The translations under genes and the position numbers were made by a program. The notes under the pieces were generated by a model. The model saw only the letters and a program-made list of their open reading frames with translations. It ran no database searches and was not told the DNA's origin. Below, piece after piece: positions 1 to 12,106 of a stretch of DNA of 64,000 bases. Source of the stretch: Zygnema cylindricum (taxonomy: Eukaryota; Streptophyta; Zygnematophyceae; Zygnematales; Zygnemataceae); assembly GCA_037447655.1 (NCBI GenBank), contig JBBHKE010000339.1, forward strand, positions 186,001 to 250,000. Direction: 5' to 3'. How positions within the stretch are numbered: position 1 is the stretch's first letter; each line of letters starts with the position of its first letter.

Positions 1-515
1 CCCGGCCCGGGGGGGGGAGGATGGGGGAGGGGATCACTTTCGTCTTCCCGTGCACTCTCCCTTATTCTGTGTCCGAACGTCTCTCCTATTTTTGCATGCA
101 TATCTATGGGAGGAATAAGATCAGCAGTGGGCATGAGCATTATTCTAGGGAACATTTGCATGTGAGGGTTATGTACAGGTCTCGAATGCCAACAACTCCA
201 GGCTGTGGGCCCTTCCCTCACGTTACTCAGGCATGCTCGACAAAAATTGGGATATCAACACGCATCCGAGACCCAAATTCTCGCCCTTCCTGGAAGGACG
301 GGGGAGGGGATCACTTTCGTCTTCTCTTGCACTCTCCCTTATTCCGTGTCCAAACGTCTCTCCTGTTTTTGCATGCATATCTATGGGAGGAATGTGATCA
401 GCAGTGGGCATGAGCATTATTTTAGGGAACATTTGCATGTGGGGGCTATGTGCAAGACTTCAATGCCAAGGACTCGAGGCTGTGGGCCCTTCCCTCACGT
501 TACTCAAGCACGCTC
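1..515. repeat. Two-copy direct repeat, period about 277 bp
   Basis: A block containing GGGGATCACTTTCGTC, CTCTCCCTTATTC and GCATGCATATCTATGGGAGG occurs near position 29 and again near 306 with few changes. It is satellite-like and continues off the left edge of the window. Reading frames across it look fortuitous, because they follow the repeat and resemble no protein I know. Confidence 0.85.
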
Positions 516-524
516 GAGAATTAC

Positions 525-925
525 AATCAAGTTTATCAAAGACTTCGCATGGTGTTTTCATGCAACTTGACTTGTTAGTGTGATTATCCTGGTTGGTATC
601 TTGCTGCTAAAATTTTTGAAGATTATCTATGATTTAAAAAATATATGTGTGTGTAGTTTGAGTGTGATCTCTTGTTTATGTAGAATATTGTGAGAAGTGT
701 ACCTGGATAGTTTGATAAGCTGTCAACAATTTTTAGGAAACTTTGGAGCTTATATCTTCTACAGTTGGATGTAACTTTGGGAGTTCACATTTTCTATGTT
801 ATACCGAGTTTCGTGCAGTTTGAAGTGATTTACCTTATTGTGGAGTAATATGTGTTTTCTAATACACAACTATTTTGGGGCAATTTGTGGGTGTTTTCCC
901 TGAGTAATCCATAGCTGAAATAGGC
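525..925 (+). repeat. LTR-like direct repeat, left copy
   Basis: This segment (GACTTGTTAGTGTG, GGTTGGTAT, AGTTTGATAAG, GGAGCTTATATCTT, AGTAATCCAT) recurs in the same order and orientation at about 3565-3987. Two 400-bp direct copies around a 2.6-kb interior with gag-like scraps suggest a decayed LTR retrotransposon. Divergence is high and exact ends are uncertain. Confidence 0.65.
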
Positions 926-1289
926 TATGGATTATGGGCCCACGCCCATAGCTACCCATATTTGATGGATCTAACTATTACTACTGGAAGTGTGTGTCCG
1001 AGAGCTACTTCGAGATGATAGAGCGAATAGATGTGGTCGATGGGACTTTGGCCAAAACATCAAGTGGATAAGAAAAGAAAAAACCGTGAGTGTCAAAGGG
1101 TTAGCAAGAACTCCTTGATACAGAAACTAGTAATGACATACCTTAAGTTGAAAAGTTCATTAACCATAAAAACTGAATGTAGGTATGAATTAATAGACTA
1201 GTGGTTTTAGTGCCACTAACCTTGATATAAGATGTTGGCGTATATGGTGAGTATTGGACCGGTATAGTTATGTTTACAGATAATACTTT

Positions 1290-1650
1290 GGCAAGAGGAA
1301 GCTTTACAGATGCATAACAAGTTGTCTTATTAATGAGAGGCTTACCTAGTGACTATAGAAATGCATCAAATAGACTCGCTCAAATTGATAAAAAGGATTG
1401 GAACGTAAGCCAGGCAATCCTCATAGCGTTAGATGAAGAAGATAGTAAAAAGGATTTTGAAAGAATATGGAGGTCTTTAAGTCTTCATTTCGTAAAATTA
1501 GAGGTGACAGTGTTTTCGGAAATGGACCTAAAAATTATTTTTACTGTAATGATTTAGGACATACCTTGAGGGTGAGTCCATCATATAAAAGTGCATGTGT
1601 TACAGGAAAATTTAGAGATGGATGGGACAACAAGCAAGTTCGACATTAAC
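1290..1650 (+). pseudogene. Decayed copia-like gag fragment
   Basis: The translation from 1333 contains 'MRGLPSDYRNA' and 'DKKDWNVSQAILIALDEED', in the style of retrotransposon gag. It is followed in another frame by 'YCNDLGHTLRVSPSY', which looks like a CCHC zinc knuckle that has lost most of its cysteines. The reading frame breaks at about 1557. It lies between the two LTR-like repeats. No protease, integrase or reverse transcriptase is recognisable in the rest of the interior. The family assignment is tentative. Confidence 0.4.
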
Positions 1651-3564
1651 CAACGAGGTAAACAAGTGCTTTTATGAGTGAGGGAAAAGACTCGACCGAT
1701 GACAAAAGGCTTACACATTTTGTCAATAAATTCATTTACTTACCAACTATCTATGTTTTTCGGAATATGGTGAACGAGGAAGGAAAGGGAATATTTGTTG
1801 TCACCGGAAATGGAGTGGAGAAAGAGGTAACAGAAAAGGAATTGGTTACTATCAATGTTTCCAATGACAGATTGGTGAGTGACACAAACTTAGAAAAAGA
1901 AGAGGTCATTGAAGTAAGAGGAATTGAAGGAAGTGAAGGGCACCCAGAAGTGAAAGTGGAAGGGACTGAATTTTTTTTTGTCACCAAAGAGAGTGTGAAA
2001 GAGAAGAGAGTGAAAAAAAGTATGCTTTTGTGACCCTTTCTTGTGATTGATTGGTGTGTAAAAAAAACTTACAAATGGATGAGATTCTTGAAGAAACGAG
2101 AGTGAAAGGAAATGGTGTACATTTTAAATTAGATGCAAAATATTGTGTAGATATTGACCTTACTTAACTCACAACAAAACTTAATGATGCGCCGAGAGAA
2201 AATGATATGAAAATTAGAGTAAGGGAGGAGAATGATGAGAGAGAAATGGTGGATTGGCACAAAATGGGAAAACAAAAAAAGGATTTAGAAAGATAATAGT
2301 GCCGTTGAAAGGCAGAGGAATCAAAATGGATAATCTTAGGATAATAACTCTTAAGGGGAGTGGTAAAATTACGGAAAAAGATCAAAAATTAGTGAGAAAA
2401 ATCGCACTTTATAGAGGTAATGGGAAGGGAACCCATAGAAAAGGTATAAAGTCTACGAGGAGACTAGAACGTAGTGAGAAAACAAGAAGAACATAGAGAT
2501 TAAATAACATCAGCTGTAGAAGAAACCAGCTCCAAAGGCAACCACACAAAAGATCGGAAAAGCCATTTTTGAGGTGGAAAAACCGACACCTTCAATGGGA
2601 AGAATCATTGTTTAAACAAAGAAATATTGGAGTGGCTCATATGGTGACTAAAATTATGACATAATAATAGGTTTACTAGTATATGACTGCTTAAAACTAC
2701 GACATCCAAAACTTAGGAGTGTTGTTTTTATAAAGTTTTAGGATGTTTAATAGTGGAGGTTGTGAGGGAATTTTCGGACACTTAAAATTTTTAAGTCCTT
2801 GCTTTTGTACATACCTCAATAAAAGTAGACATATATGCAGACAGAGTGAAGTAGTGAGCCTAAATCTTTAGGGGAGTGTTGAGTTTGAAAGCTTTAGTCC
2901 TTAGAAGATGAGGCTGTGAGGGGAAATTGAAGGCTTATAACATTTTTCTTCTAAGTCCTCGTAATACTTACCTTAATTAGTGTGACAGTAACATGAAGAC
3001 AATAGAGTGTATTGTAATTCTACAGGGTCACGCGTCGGCATATGAGGATTGTGTAGGTATGTCCAGATAGCATCGACTCTCATATACGTGTCAAACATCA
3101 AACGAGCGGATTTGCAGAGTCGGACGACCGAAGTCTGAACTGGACATCCAATAAAAGTATTGTACGAAATTCACCATGGAACGATGATTCAAATCGTGTC
3201 GACGGTTGCGATTCGCTTGGGACCACAAGTGACGAAGCACGCTTTACGCACTTAGGTGCTTAATACCGCACAACCAAAGTTGGTTGGACTTATATGACCT
3301 ATGCTGACTAAGCATTCGTAATACCTTTTGTACGGACGCCTATCTGTAAATACCTGGAAAACAATTGTTTTTAGTTTAGCATATTATAAAATAGTGTTTC
3401 ACTATTGTATTAGCGACAATTAGAACGGATTACGTACGTCCTCATGTACATTAGACGTGCATTGTAGTAATCATGTACAGTACTTAATAACACTTGTAGC
3501 TCTAGGATTAGTGTAAGACCCAGCTGGTTACTCTATGAGTATAACTGTAGGACTTAGATTATTT
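1651..3564. other. Interior of the LTR-like element, no recognisable gene
   Basis: Positions 1674-2033 and 2254-2496 read as Lys/Glu-rich peptides without a recognisable domain, in purine-rich sequence. They could be gag tail, but I see nothing that supports function. About 2500-3560 holds no gene that I can identify. Confidence 0.4.
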
Positions 3565-3987
3565 TCTGCATTATAGTCAAATTTATCAAAGATATGGCAG
3601 GCTGTTTTTCTACAACTTTGACTTGTTAGTGTGGTTACACTGGTTGGTATTTTGATGTGAAACTTTGTGAAGATATTATATGATCTAGAAATTATATGTG
3701 TGTTTAGTTTGAGTCTGTTTTGTTATATTTTTAGAATTTTGCGAGAAGTCTACCTGGTTAGTTTGATAAGTTGTCATCAATTTTTGGGAAACTATGGAGC
3801 TTATATCTTTTAGATTACTTTGTGGATTTAGCTCGTACTTTAGGAAATTTTATTTCCTATTGTATAATGAGTTTTGGTGGAGTTTGAAGTGATTTTGATT
3901 ATTGTGGAGTAATCTCTGTTGTCTCAAATAGAATTGTTTTGGGGTAGTTTATGGGTGTTTTCCGTGAGTAATCCATGAAATAGGCTA
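3565..3987 (+). repeat. LTR-like direct repeat, right copy
   Basis: This is the partner of the repeat at 525-925. Similarity runs from about ATTTATCAAAGA to GTAATCCATGAAATAGGCTAT. Beyond that point the two copies diverge. Confidence 0.65.
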
Positions 3988-4004
3988 TTGAAAACACATT
4001 ATGT

Positions 4005-4055
4005 GTGTCACTTCATTATTCATAATGGTAAGCAATATACTAATTTGAAGTGACA
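4005..4055. repeat. Short inverted repeat (hairpin)
   Basis: GTGTCACTTCA near 4006 is mirrored by TGAAGTGACAC near 4050, giving an 11-bp stem with a loop of about 25 bases. About 4060-4780 has no recognisable gene. At 4786-4807 the sequence TAATAACGATTCACGGTGTA matches the terminus of the CACCG-type TIR family found elsewhere in the window. Confidence 0.5.
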
Positions 4056-4965
4056 CTTAAAAGGTACGGGAATATTCAGCGACGAAGGTTTACGGTCGTA
4101 GTTTCAACGGCGACTGATAAGGTTAAGGGTCCTTATTTAACGTCATGCAACATTGTTTCTCCCCGACAACGACAAGGAAATAAAAATCAATCACAGAGTT
4201 CAATGTAAGTCATGTGAAACGAAACGTAAACATGGAATACTTGCCGTTATAGTTTCGTTAAATTAAAAAAATTGAACTTCATGAACATATTAAAATTGTA
4301 CGGTTACGTACCGTTATGAGGTAACTGCGTTTTTCAACCGAAACATGGATTCGATTGTATTGCATGACAATGTACGTTTCGTCCTATGTTGTCCTCTCAC
4401 CTTTTTTATTGTAATCATATTCACCGCGCGCGAAACAAACGCTTATTAGAATCATGAATGAACTTAAGTGAAGGTACATAAACCCGTACGTTGCGACGGT
4501 TTTTACTCGTACCTATTTTAGTGTATAAGTATGAACGGCGTAATGATTGTAAATCAGAAACCCAAAAATATAATTTTGGATTTTTACGCTAGAAGGACGT
4601 GACGTCGTACGGATTGTCAAAAGTTGTACTTCTACCTTTTTTAACGTATATGTTATGACGGCGGATCGTGTATACCTAAATCAGCGTTATGGAGAAATTA
4701 CATTTTTTTTTTTTTGAAAATGGGATTGATACACAATTAAACGTAAATGACACTAATTTATTATTCACACTAATAATTTCTATACGCTAATAACGATTCA
4801 CGGTGTACCTCCGGTCGCGAAAATATTTTGTTTTGACTTTCTATTTGTAGATTTCTTTATGATTTTTTGAATCTCAAATCTAACCTATGTTGAGCCAATC
4901 TTAATTGAGGAAGGTTTGTTACTAGCCCGACACAATGGAGCGGACTTCTCGTAAACGCTATCAGT

Positions 4966-5811
4966 TAGTGTTAGGTATCGAGGACCTTTTGCCGATATTC
5001 GATATATGTATTGAATGTCTGGTACCCTACAACCGATATATCGCTTCGATATATAAAAAATCAAAATATCGTGATATATCTTCAATATATCTCCCATATA
5101 TCGTATCGCCAATATATCGAGGCATTAAAAAAAAATAATCACATGTCTCTAAAGTCACGTGCCTTCGGACAAGGTGGATTGTAAACTCTTTGCCGAAAAG
5201 AAATACAGTTTTTTCCTGAAAGTCAAGAGAGTGAAGGAGATCTATGGGGTACATTGACGTGGTACACTTGCGAAGTACACGTACATATTACGCAAGTATA
5301 GATTTCCATACGAAAATGGTCGTTTTTCAAATCTTTGACGATTTTAGAGATTTGATCGTAAGCTTACAAAGAACCACTCAAATCAAAACACGTATGTAAA
5401 ACTTGTTTACAAACGATACGCGATGTAACCGAGGCCTCTTTAATATATAAATTTTGTTGTCCGTACTATTACACAGACCTCTTGATATAACCATACCCCA
5501 AATAACTAATTATATGAATTACAGAATTAATATTTTTTTGTCGGTTACATTTTGCGGCGTCTACCTTTCAGTCAGGGAACAAAAAATCGCGTCGTACATG
5601 GCGTATCAAACAATTTGTCTTTTTCGTTAAAATACATAAATAACATATTATATAAAAATATAAAATATAAAAAAATACTATATATCACGATATATATATC
5701 GTGATAATTTATGTTGGTCCCAACACGATATATCGAGTATTTTGCTCGATCGATATTCGATATATCGAATATCAAAATTATCGCGATATGAATTTACCCA
5801 ATACAACACTA
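4966..5811 (-). mobile_element. TIR element, TATCGA-rich family, copy 1
   Basis: It begins TAGTGTTAGGTATCGAGGAC and ends CCCAATACAACACTA, so the termini are inverted repeats. The interior near both ends is packed with ATATCGATATAT and TATCGCGATATATA palindromes. The central part (GTACATTGACG, CACGTACATATTACGCAAGT and others) is shared with the copy at 47956-48766, which lies in the opposite orientation. No transposase is visible, so it is non-autonomous. No clear target-site duplication is seen. Confidence 0.8.
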
Positions 5812-5836
5812 TTGCCTGTAGACTTGTCCGTACATT

Positions 5837-6626
5837 TACTGGGACCGCCAAATGGAATTCTACACTAAGTAAGGGTTTTTTTCTGTCGTTTTCTTGTAAA
5901 ACTTAGCGTCGTACAGCCTAAGTTGCAACCATACGAAGGAATCGCAATTTTTTAGAGTACAATTTACGTCATCCTCGAACTCGAGATGTACGAAAATTTG
6001 TCGTCTTGTATTTTTCGACCCACATCCACAACAAAAAATGTCATCTTCAAACTTATGTTTAAAACACATGCGCGATGTGTTTTAAAACTAGGTATTTTCG
6101 ATAAAAAAATAGGAACATATATTCACACGTGTCGTAATTTTCGAAAAAAAAATCATACGATTTTCAAGGACAAATAAAAGTTCAAAATTCGCAAAGTTTT
6201 GTTCTTTTTTCGTTCAATACGATGAAGAAAAGTACACAATGTGTTTTGTTTTGTCCGTTTTCGTTCAGTACGGATTGTTTTTTTGCAGGGATCCCGAAAT
6301 TCTGATGCCATTCACGTTGACCGGACAAGAGACGCGAAAGCAAAGCGCATCTTCTTCAACCGTGAAACTAACCTAGCTGGAAGGCGGTACGTCTACAATG
6401 TCACGATAAGACAGGCGACGACATAAGCAGTTTCAAAAAAAAACGTGCGACAACACAGATCGTAGACGTTGACAGCTGTCACAAGTATTGTCAACGAATA
6501 CAATCGTCACAAATGTAAGTTACAATTATGTTCTTACTCATAGGAACACTTGAAAACCGGGTCCGGCGTATCCCCGCTAAAATACTAAGTAAGTTTGCTA
6601 AGTTACAAGTACATGGGGACATACCC
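5837..6626 (+). mobile_element. TIR element, Harbinger-like family, copy 1
   Basis: The interior matches the elements at 43672-44334 and 56192-57015: AGTAAGGGTTTTTTTCTGTCG near the left, CATCTTCTTCAACCGTGAAAC in the middle, and TACATGGGGACATACCC at the right end. The left terminus is degraded and its exact position is uncertain. Short readable peptides inside are shared by the copies but match no transposase. Confidence 0.75.
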
Positions 6627-6634
6627 ATATAAAT

Positions 6635-7020
6635 TTAGAATCTTCCAGTTGGGTGCAAATCTGCCAGTTTGGCTTGACATGCCACGTCAGTTATAATAGC
6701 TGCATTCACTTTAAAAATTGATGATGAATGAGATGAGGAAACGAATGATCGTGTACCATTCATTCCGCAAAAAAACATAAAGAGAGGCGCCAAACAGATT
6801 GATCGCTCGGTTGTCAACATTTTTGGAGCGTAATGACGGACAAAATATACGATTTGGAGCGTAGCGACGGACAAAACAAACGGTGAAGTGCGTCAAAACT
6901 TGACAACTGTGGTAAGTCATCTTCTTTTCCGAAAAACCTTTTCAGAATGCAAAAATATGACTTTGAAAAAACATGAAGTTGTATCCCAAATGAATGATCC
7001 GTATAGTAACTTAATTTTAT
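6635..7020 (-). repeat. Dispersed repeat related to the 16.2-16.7 kb TIR element
   Basis: Read on the minus strand this segment matches about 16330-16660. Shared words include TTTGGAGCGTAGCGACGG, GTCAAAACTTGACAACTGTG, CATGAAGTTGTATCCC and GGAAACGAATG. It is a second, inverted and degraded member of the same family. Confidence 0.75.
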
Positions 7021-7149
7021 AAAATGCTAACCCATAAACAAATAGCCAATTGTCATGGCTTATCTCGTCGGCCATTTAACTTGTTTATATTTAGGTATTA
7101 GGATGGGCGACCGCCACACTAATTTGTGTTTGTATGTTATTTGGGTTTC

Positions 7150-7360
7150 GCAGGGCCGTACATACTTATATTTTGCGGTCGCGCTCACTGTACATATTTA
7201 TGTTTCCCGTAATTTCCGCCGACGACGAGTTGGACCGTACATATTTACCTTGCCGTAATTTTCGCCGACGACTTTTGTTTGAGTTCGTAGCCATACATGT
7301 AATATTGCCGTACTCGCAGCTCCAGAATTTTTGCCGACGACGAATTTGATCGTTTCGCGT
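7150..7360 (+). repeat. Short imperfect tandem repeat with CCGACGACGA
   Basis: CCGTAATTT(T)CGCCGACGAC recurs at roughly 60-90 bp spacing (about 7208, 7254 and 7325), mixed with CCGTACATATTTA. It does not look coding. Confidence 0.5.
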
Positions 7361-7439
7361 GAGGAAGCATCTCGGCAGTTAACGCGGGTTTATACTCAGT
7401 TCGAAATATGACATTTGGACCGTTGACGCGAGCGACAGA

Positions 7440-9040
7440 CAATTTGACTGTCAGTTCTGACGACGCTTTGCGATTGGACTAATTTAAGTCGTGAACTATT
7501 TGGAGGTTTACCTGTTCACACTTAGATATGAAGGGTTTTAATCCGTAGGTTATAGATTCTGTAACGTAGGGCACAGGATTCCGGTCGCCTATTGGCTGAA
7601 TCCAAACTAGACGCAAATATTTACTTAGCACAGTATAATCCTATTGGTTCGTTTTCGCTAGGCGTAGACGTTGGTACTTAGTAGATTTTAGATTATTTCC
7701 TGCACACAATTTTCAAGTGCAGGAATTATTATCATTATTATTTTCAGTGTTGAAGATTTTCTAAAGCCTTCTTTTTCTTTGTAAAATTGTAAGGTCAGCT
7801 TAGAGGCAATTTTCTGCCTTAGCGTGAAGCGTCTAGTTTCTTACATTATCAATCTCTTGTAAAGCCTTACATATTAATCTATACGATTTCGGCCAAGATC
7901 TACACGGTTTCCCTTCACCTATTTTCGTCCGTTTGAGTGGATTTCGATCGAGTCTTCATAACACAAACTTCGTCTCCCGACTGTGGCTGAACTTTAATTA
8001 GTGTGGAAGTTGCATGTTGGGAATATCGTTTTGTTGTTTTTATTTGTGATTGTGTATTTATTTCTATTTGGCTTATGCGCATCTTTTCAGTTTGGTTATC
8101 TCGAACCACAAAAGTGTTTTGCATATTGTCATTTTTAGTTTTTGTTTTCCGTCTCGGTTGTTACTATTTATATTTATTCTCTTTAAGTCTAAATTCAGAT
8201 TGTCTTCGATAAGATAACTCCTCCAAGGAATATAAATAGACCTTGGGGCCTAGTGGCCATTAATCGGCTTAGTATTCCTGCACTTGAAAAGTGTCGTCTA
8301 CTCCTCTCTTATTTTGTTTAAAAAAATATTTATATATGTATAATAATCACATTTTCTCAACATTGGTCAACGTTGTCGCGCATTAGGCGCAATTGATGCA
8401 ATTTTCGAAACATATCTTCAAATTTTCATCCTTTGTTACTAACATTCTGTCACTTTGATCATACATTATTGGACATTGGGTTATATTTGCAAACATTGTA
8501 GGACATGGGAAATTTTTTTCGGATTTCTTGCAATTTCACCACATTTGGGCACATTTCTGCATAATTTCTAGCAAATTGCTGCACATTGCATCCAATTCGT
8601 GCACATTTAGTCAAAATTGTATCACATTTTAATGTATTTCTATACAATTTTTTCAATTTCACACTAGTTCAATCAATTTTCAACATTACTTAAGATTGTT
8701 GCAAAATTCTTAGACATTCAGTTGTTTCGTGTACTATTTTCCACCCTAACTTGTCTCGTGTTGGTGTGCATTGCATTTCTCGCCCGTACCCAACTTTATA
8801 TACGAGGTGACCGGTCGCCTCTGTATTTCGCAAGGATCGAAAAAAATGAAGCAAATTCGATTGGGACTTTTGCAAAACTCTAGCTGTAACGATCAGCTGC
8901 GGTTCAGTTTTAACAATCACCAGATTGTTAAAGATGATGTGTAAGTATCACGATGCCCTGTGGGCGCAAGAGCGTGTTAAGATAGTTGGCTGATCATTAG
9001 AGGGAACGAGATTGGAGTGGATTTGTTCAAATCCACTTAT
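7440..9040. other. Unassigned AT-rich stretch
   Basis: I recognise no gene here. Two inverted copies of CAAGTGCAGGAA (about 7716 and 8275) and a pyrimidine-rich stretch are present. The region may include an eroded LTR or the 5' flank of the Ty3 element that follows, but I cannot place an LTR boundary. Confidence 0.4.
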
Positions 9041-10156
9041 ACTGAGCATTGCATTTTTCCAGCTTTCCATGCTTGCTATCTGGCCCTGAGTGGCCTTAGC
9101 TGAGTTTGCTTTGTTTGCTGTGAGATTTCTTCCTTAGATCTTACCGTAGGTGGCAATGATTAGTTCATTTTTGGATTGTGTCGCTGTAGATGTGCACTTG
9201 TGAGTGCTTGGATAGTAAGTTATTTGCCTTTATAGATCTGGCCCTTCGGCCTTGTCCCCTTGTTTGCAGGGTAGAAGGTTTCGGTAATACGGCTTCTTGA
9301 TAGATCTGGCCATTGAGGCCTTGTTAGAGATTGATTGGCTGATTGGACAAGAGAGTGGTGTGGCCTTGCATTTGAAGCATCTCGTATAGATCGATTTTGC
9401 TATCTGGTCCTCATTTGGTTTTATCATTTTTTATGCCCTGCGATTGGGATAATCTCGATTATATTTTCGGAACTACTCGATCGTCGGCCTCTTTTAGGCC
9501 CACAGAATCACGACCATCAGACTTACCTAGATTTTTGGACCATCCTTCTCGGGATATCTTGGATCAAATTTCCCCTTCAGTCCGATCGTCTCTCACCTCA
9601 GTGTTTTATTTATCATCAGTCTCTTCCACACTTTTCGAGGAAGAATCTGACCACAATTCCTTTGACGGGTCGGATTCTAATTCATTATTTTTTGGTTTCC
9701 GCAACTTGCAAATTCTATATTAGCGCCACTCATTCCATTAGTGGAAATGGCTTCCACATCCGAGAGAGGGGGTCGGCTTCATTTCTCTTTTTCAGGAATG
9801 AAAGACACAATGACCATATCTCATTTTCGTATGTTATTCGATACCGAAATGTGCGATCTTGCATTCCGCTACCAAGTTTGATTTGACATACGGGTTGCTT
9901 TCTCTCTTTTAGGCGGTTACCTTCGCGGTTTGGCCCTTACTCTTTATTCCCGCAAGTATGATTCTGTACTTGTGATGACGGATTTCTCTCCAACTTTCGC
10001 TCGGAATTCTGCTATTATAGGGAAACCAAAAATTCCTTATCAACCGGCTATCTTGTAAGTCATTGATCTTAATGGCGATGTTATACAGCGTCAGTTGCAA
10101 AAATACCGCAACAGTTTGTTATAACCGCACGTGCTGGAATCTCGGCACGACCAGCG

Positions 10157-10390
10157 ATGACGATCCCTATACTGGATCCACTCTCAATCATGTTTAAAAT
10201 GTTGCAAGCGGAATACCGTATGCAAAACCCTGACCAAGTTCGCGAGTTGATGAATTTTGAACGGAATTTAGGAGAGACCGCCCCTGCTATGCGTGCTGGT
10301 ATAGAAGCTCTTCGTGAAGCATTGCCGGACTTGATGTCAGATGCTGAAGCTGTCCTAAAATTTGTAGGACAGTTTCCGAGTCAATCTTAG
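10157..10390 (+). pseudogene. Ty3 gag N-terminal fragment
   Basis: A 77-residue open frame rich in charged and helical residues (e.g. 'YRMQNPDQVRELMNFERNL') lies upstream of the zinc knuckles. The position and composition fit gag. I see no diagnostic capsid motif, so the call rests on context. The frame stops at 10390, before the knuckles. Confidence 0.5.
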
Positions 10391-10620
10391 AAATTTATCT
10401 AGAGTCACCTAACTCAAACCTACGACCTGAAGTTCACTTTCGACCAAGCCGCCCAGCATGCTTGTGGAATATGAAATGCAAAATTGCTGATGGGAAGCCC
10501 CTGATCGTCCTAAAGCGGTCCTGAAAGAACTGATTGTTCCACCATGGAAGAATCCTCGTCCTAACAATCGGCCTCCTAAGGTCACGGCCATGGGAACCCC
10601 ACCAATTGCTCCCGGAAATA

Positions 10621-10740
10621 GATTATGTTTTCGATGTGGGAAGACGGGGCATGATGCCCGAATGTGTCCAAAAAAAACTGGTACTTGTACACATTGCAAG
10701 CAAACAGGACATTATGTCCAACGTTGTTATATAAAAAACC
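10621..10740 (+). pseudogene. Gag nucleocapsid with two CCHC zinc knuckles
   Basis: The translation gives C-FR-C-GKTG-H-DARM-C followed by C-TH-C-KQTG-H-YVQR-C. These are two intact CX2CX4HX4C knuckles spaced as in retrotransposon nucleocapsid. The frame differs from the upstream gag fragment and ends soon after the second knuckle. Confidence 0.9.
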
Positions 10741-11231
10741 CATAATTTTCTTACCATAACTAAATTAAGAGTGGTGGCGTTCCCGCTCGATCCGCAAGAC
10801 CAGTTTAACCGGTTATAGAACCAAGAAAAGACACCACTCCACCTAAGGTATCTCGAAGAGATAAAAAACGTTTGGAAATGCAACAGAAACTGGCGCTCAT
10901 GATGAAGGAGCAGTTTGCAACCTTCATGGCTCAACTGACGCCACAATTTACAGGCATGGCTCGCACCGTTGTACACATGCCCACGTTGGCAAGTCAAATC
11001 TTACGAGATTCCACCGTCCAACAACGAGAGGCTACATTCGATAAAGGTTCGACCGATCACAACCATGACCGTAAAACTCCTAACAAGCGTATTTTGTTGT
11101 TATTTACTAAAGAACCTTCTCTTCCTATGCCAGAAACTGCTTCAGCTATCGCGGCTGAAGCTCTCAACATAGTGGATCGTACCATCCACGAAGCACATCG
11201 CGTAAAAGAACACTTGTGAATTCTATCCACT

Positions 11232-11933
11232 ATGATTTCTGACACTCCAAATCTCTCTTCTACCCCCGATAGCTCAGTTGCAGCTGCTGCTTTACAAGCA
11301 CTGCAACTGCACACAAATCTTGATGATATTCAACCTATTTCCGTAGAGGAGCGAAATTCCCTCGATCCTCACATCAGTTTTTTGGATAACGGGAAGGGTT
11401 CATTGTTGATCAATGGTATAGCCCCTTCCCTGCCCCTCATGGATACGAGTGCAAAGCCGGTGATATTGGGCTCTAGCTTTGCACTCAAGCTTGGTCTAAC
11501 TCCGGACAAGCTTCATCACACCGCAACTTGCTTGTTGAGAGCAACCTGTACAACCGAGCCAGTCTTAGGAATCACTAAGGAACCGCTCGTCTTTCAGTTC
11601 CAGAATAGAATGGACACGGACTATGCAGAGTTCTCGGTTCACGCTCTGGTCATTAAATTTAGTTACTATGAATGCCTAGTGGGACAGGACATTATATTTC
11701 GTGTAGGGGGAGGAGTTGACATGCATGATCAAACATTTTGTTATAGGCCCACTAACTTCCTAGAACGCAAAATCTGCATTCCGTTAACTTCCGCTTGGAA
11801 ACCCATGCCTATGATGGCGCATTCGGCAGCTTCATACCTGCATTTTTGGGGAATTTTGTGGGGGGCAAAATACTTCATTCATTGTCAGCAGAGGAAATTC
11901 TGCCCGATAGTTCTTACTTGCCCAAAATTTTAA
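11232..11933 (+). pseudogene. Ty3 retropepsin-like aspartic protease region
   Basis: An open frame contains 'MDTSAKPVILGSSFALKLGL'. DTSA at about 11442-11453 is the catalytic Asp loop of the retropepsin fold (family consensus D[ST]GA), with Ala-shifted spacing. A preceding fragment at 10872-11219 (Gln/Thr-rich, with 'LALMMKEQFATFMAQLTPQF') links nucleocapsid to protease. Frames are broken on both sides, so no active polyprotein is expected. Confidence 0.7.
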
Positions 11934-12106
11934 GTGACCCAAGATTTCTTATAAAAACGAGGGAATTTGATCGCATCTATAACCAAACCTTGTCAATTCC
12001 ACTTTCTCCAGTCTCTCCTCGAATTCTTATTCCTACAGACTCGTCTGGGTTTCTCCCCATTAATTCGAATCTGGTCGAGTTAAGACCTCATCCAAATGGA
12101 TTGGTG

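Noticed and set aside
1674-2033. Glu/Lys/Val-rich frame as a host gene
   Set aside because: It lies inside the LTR-like element, has simple composition and no homologue I recognise.
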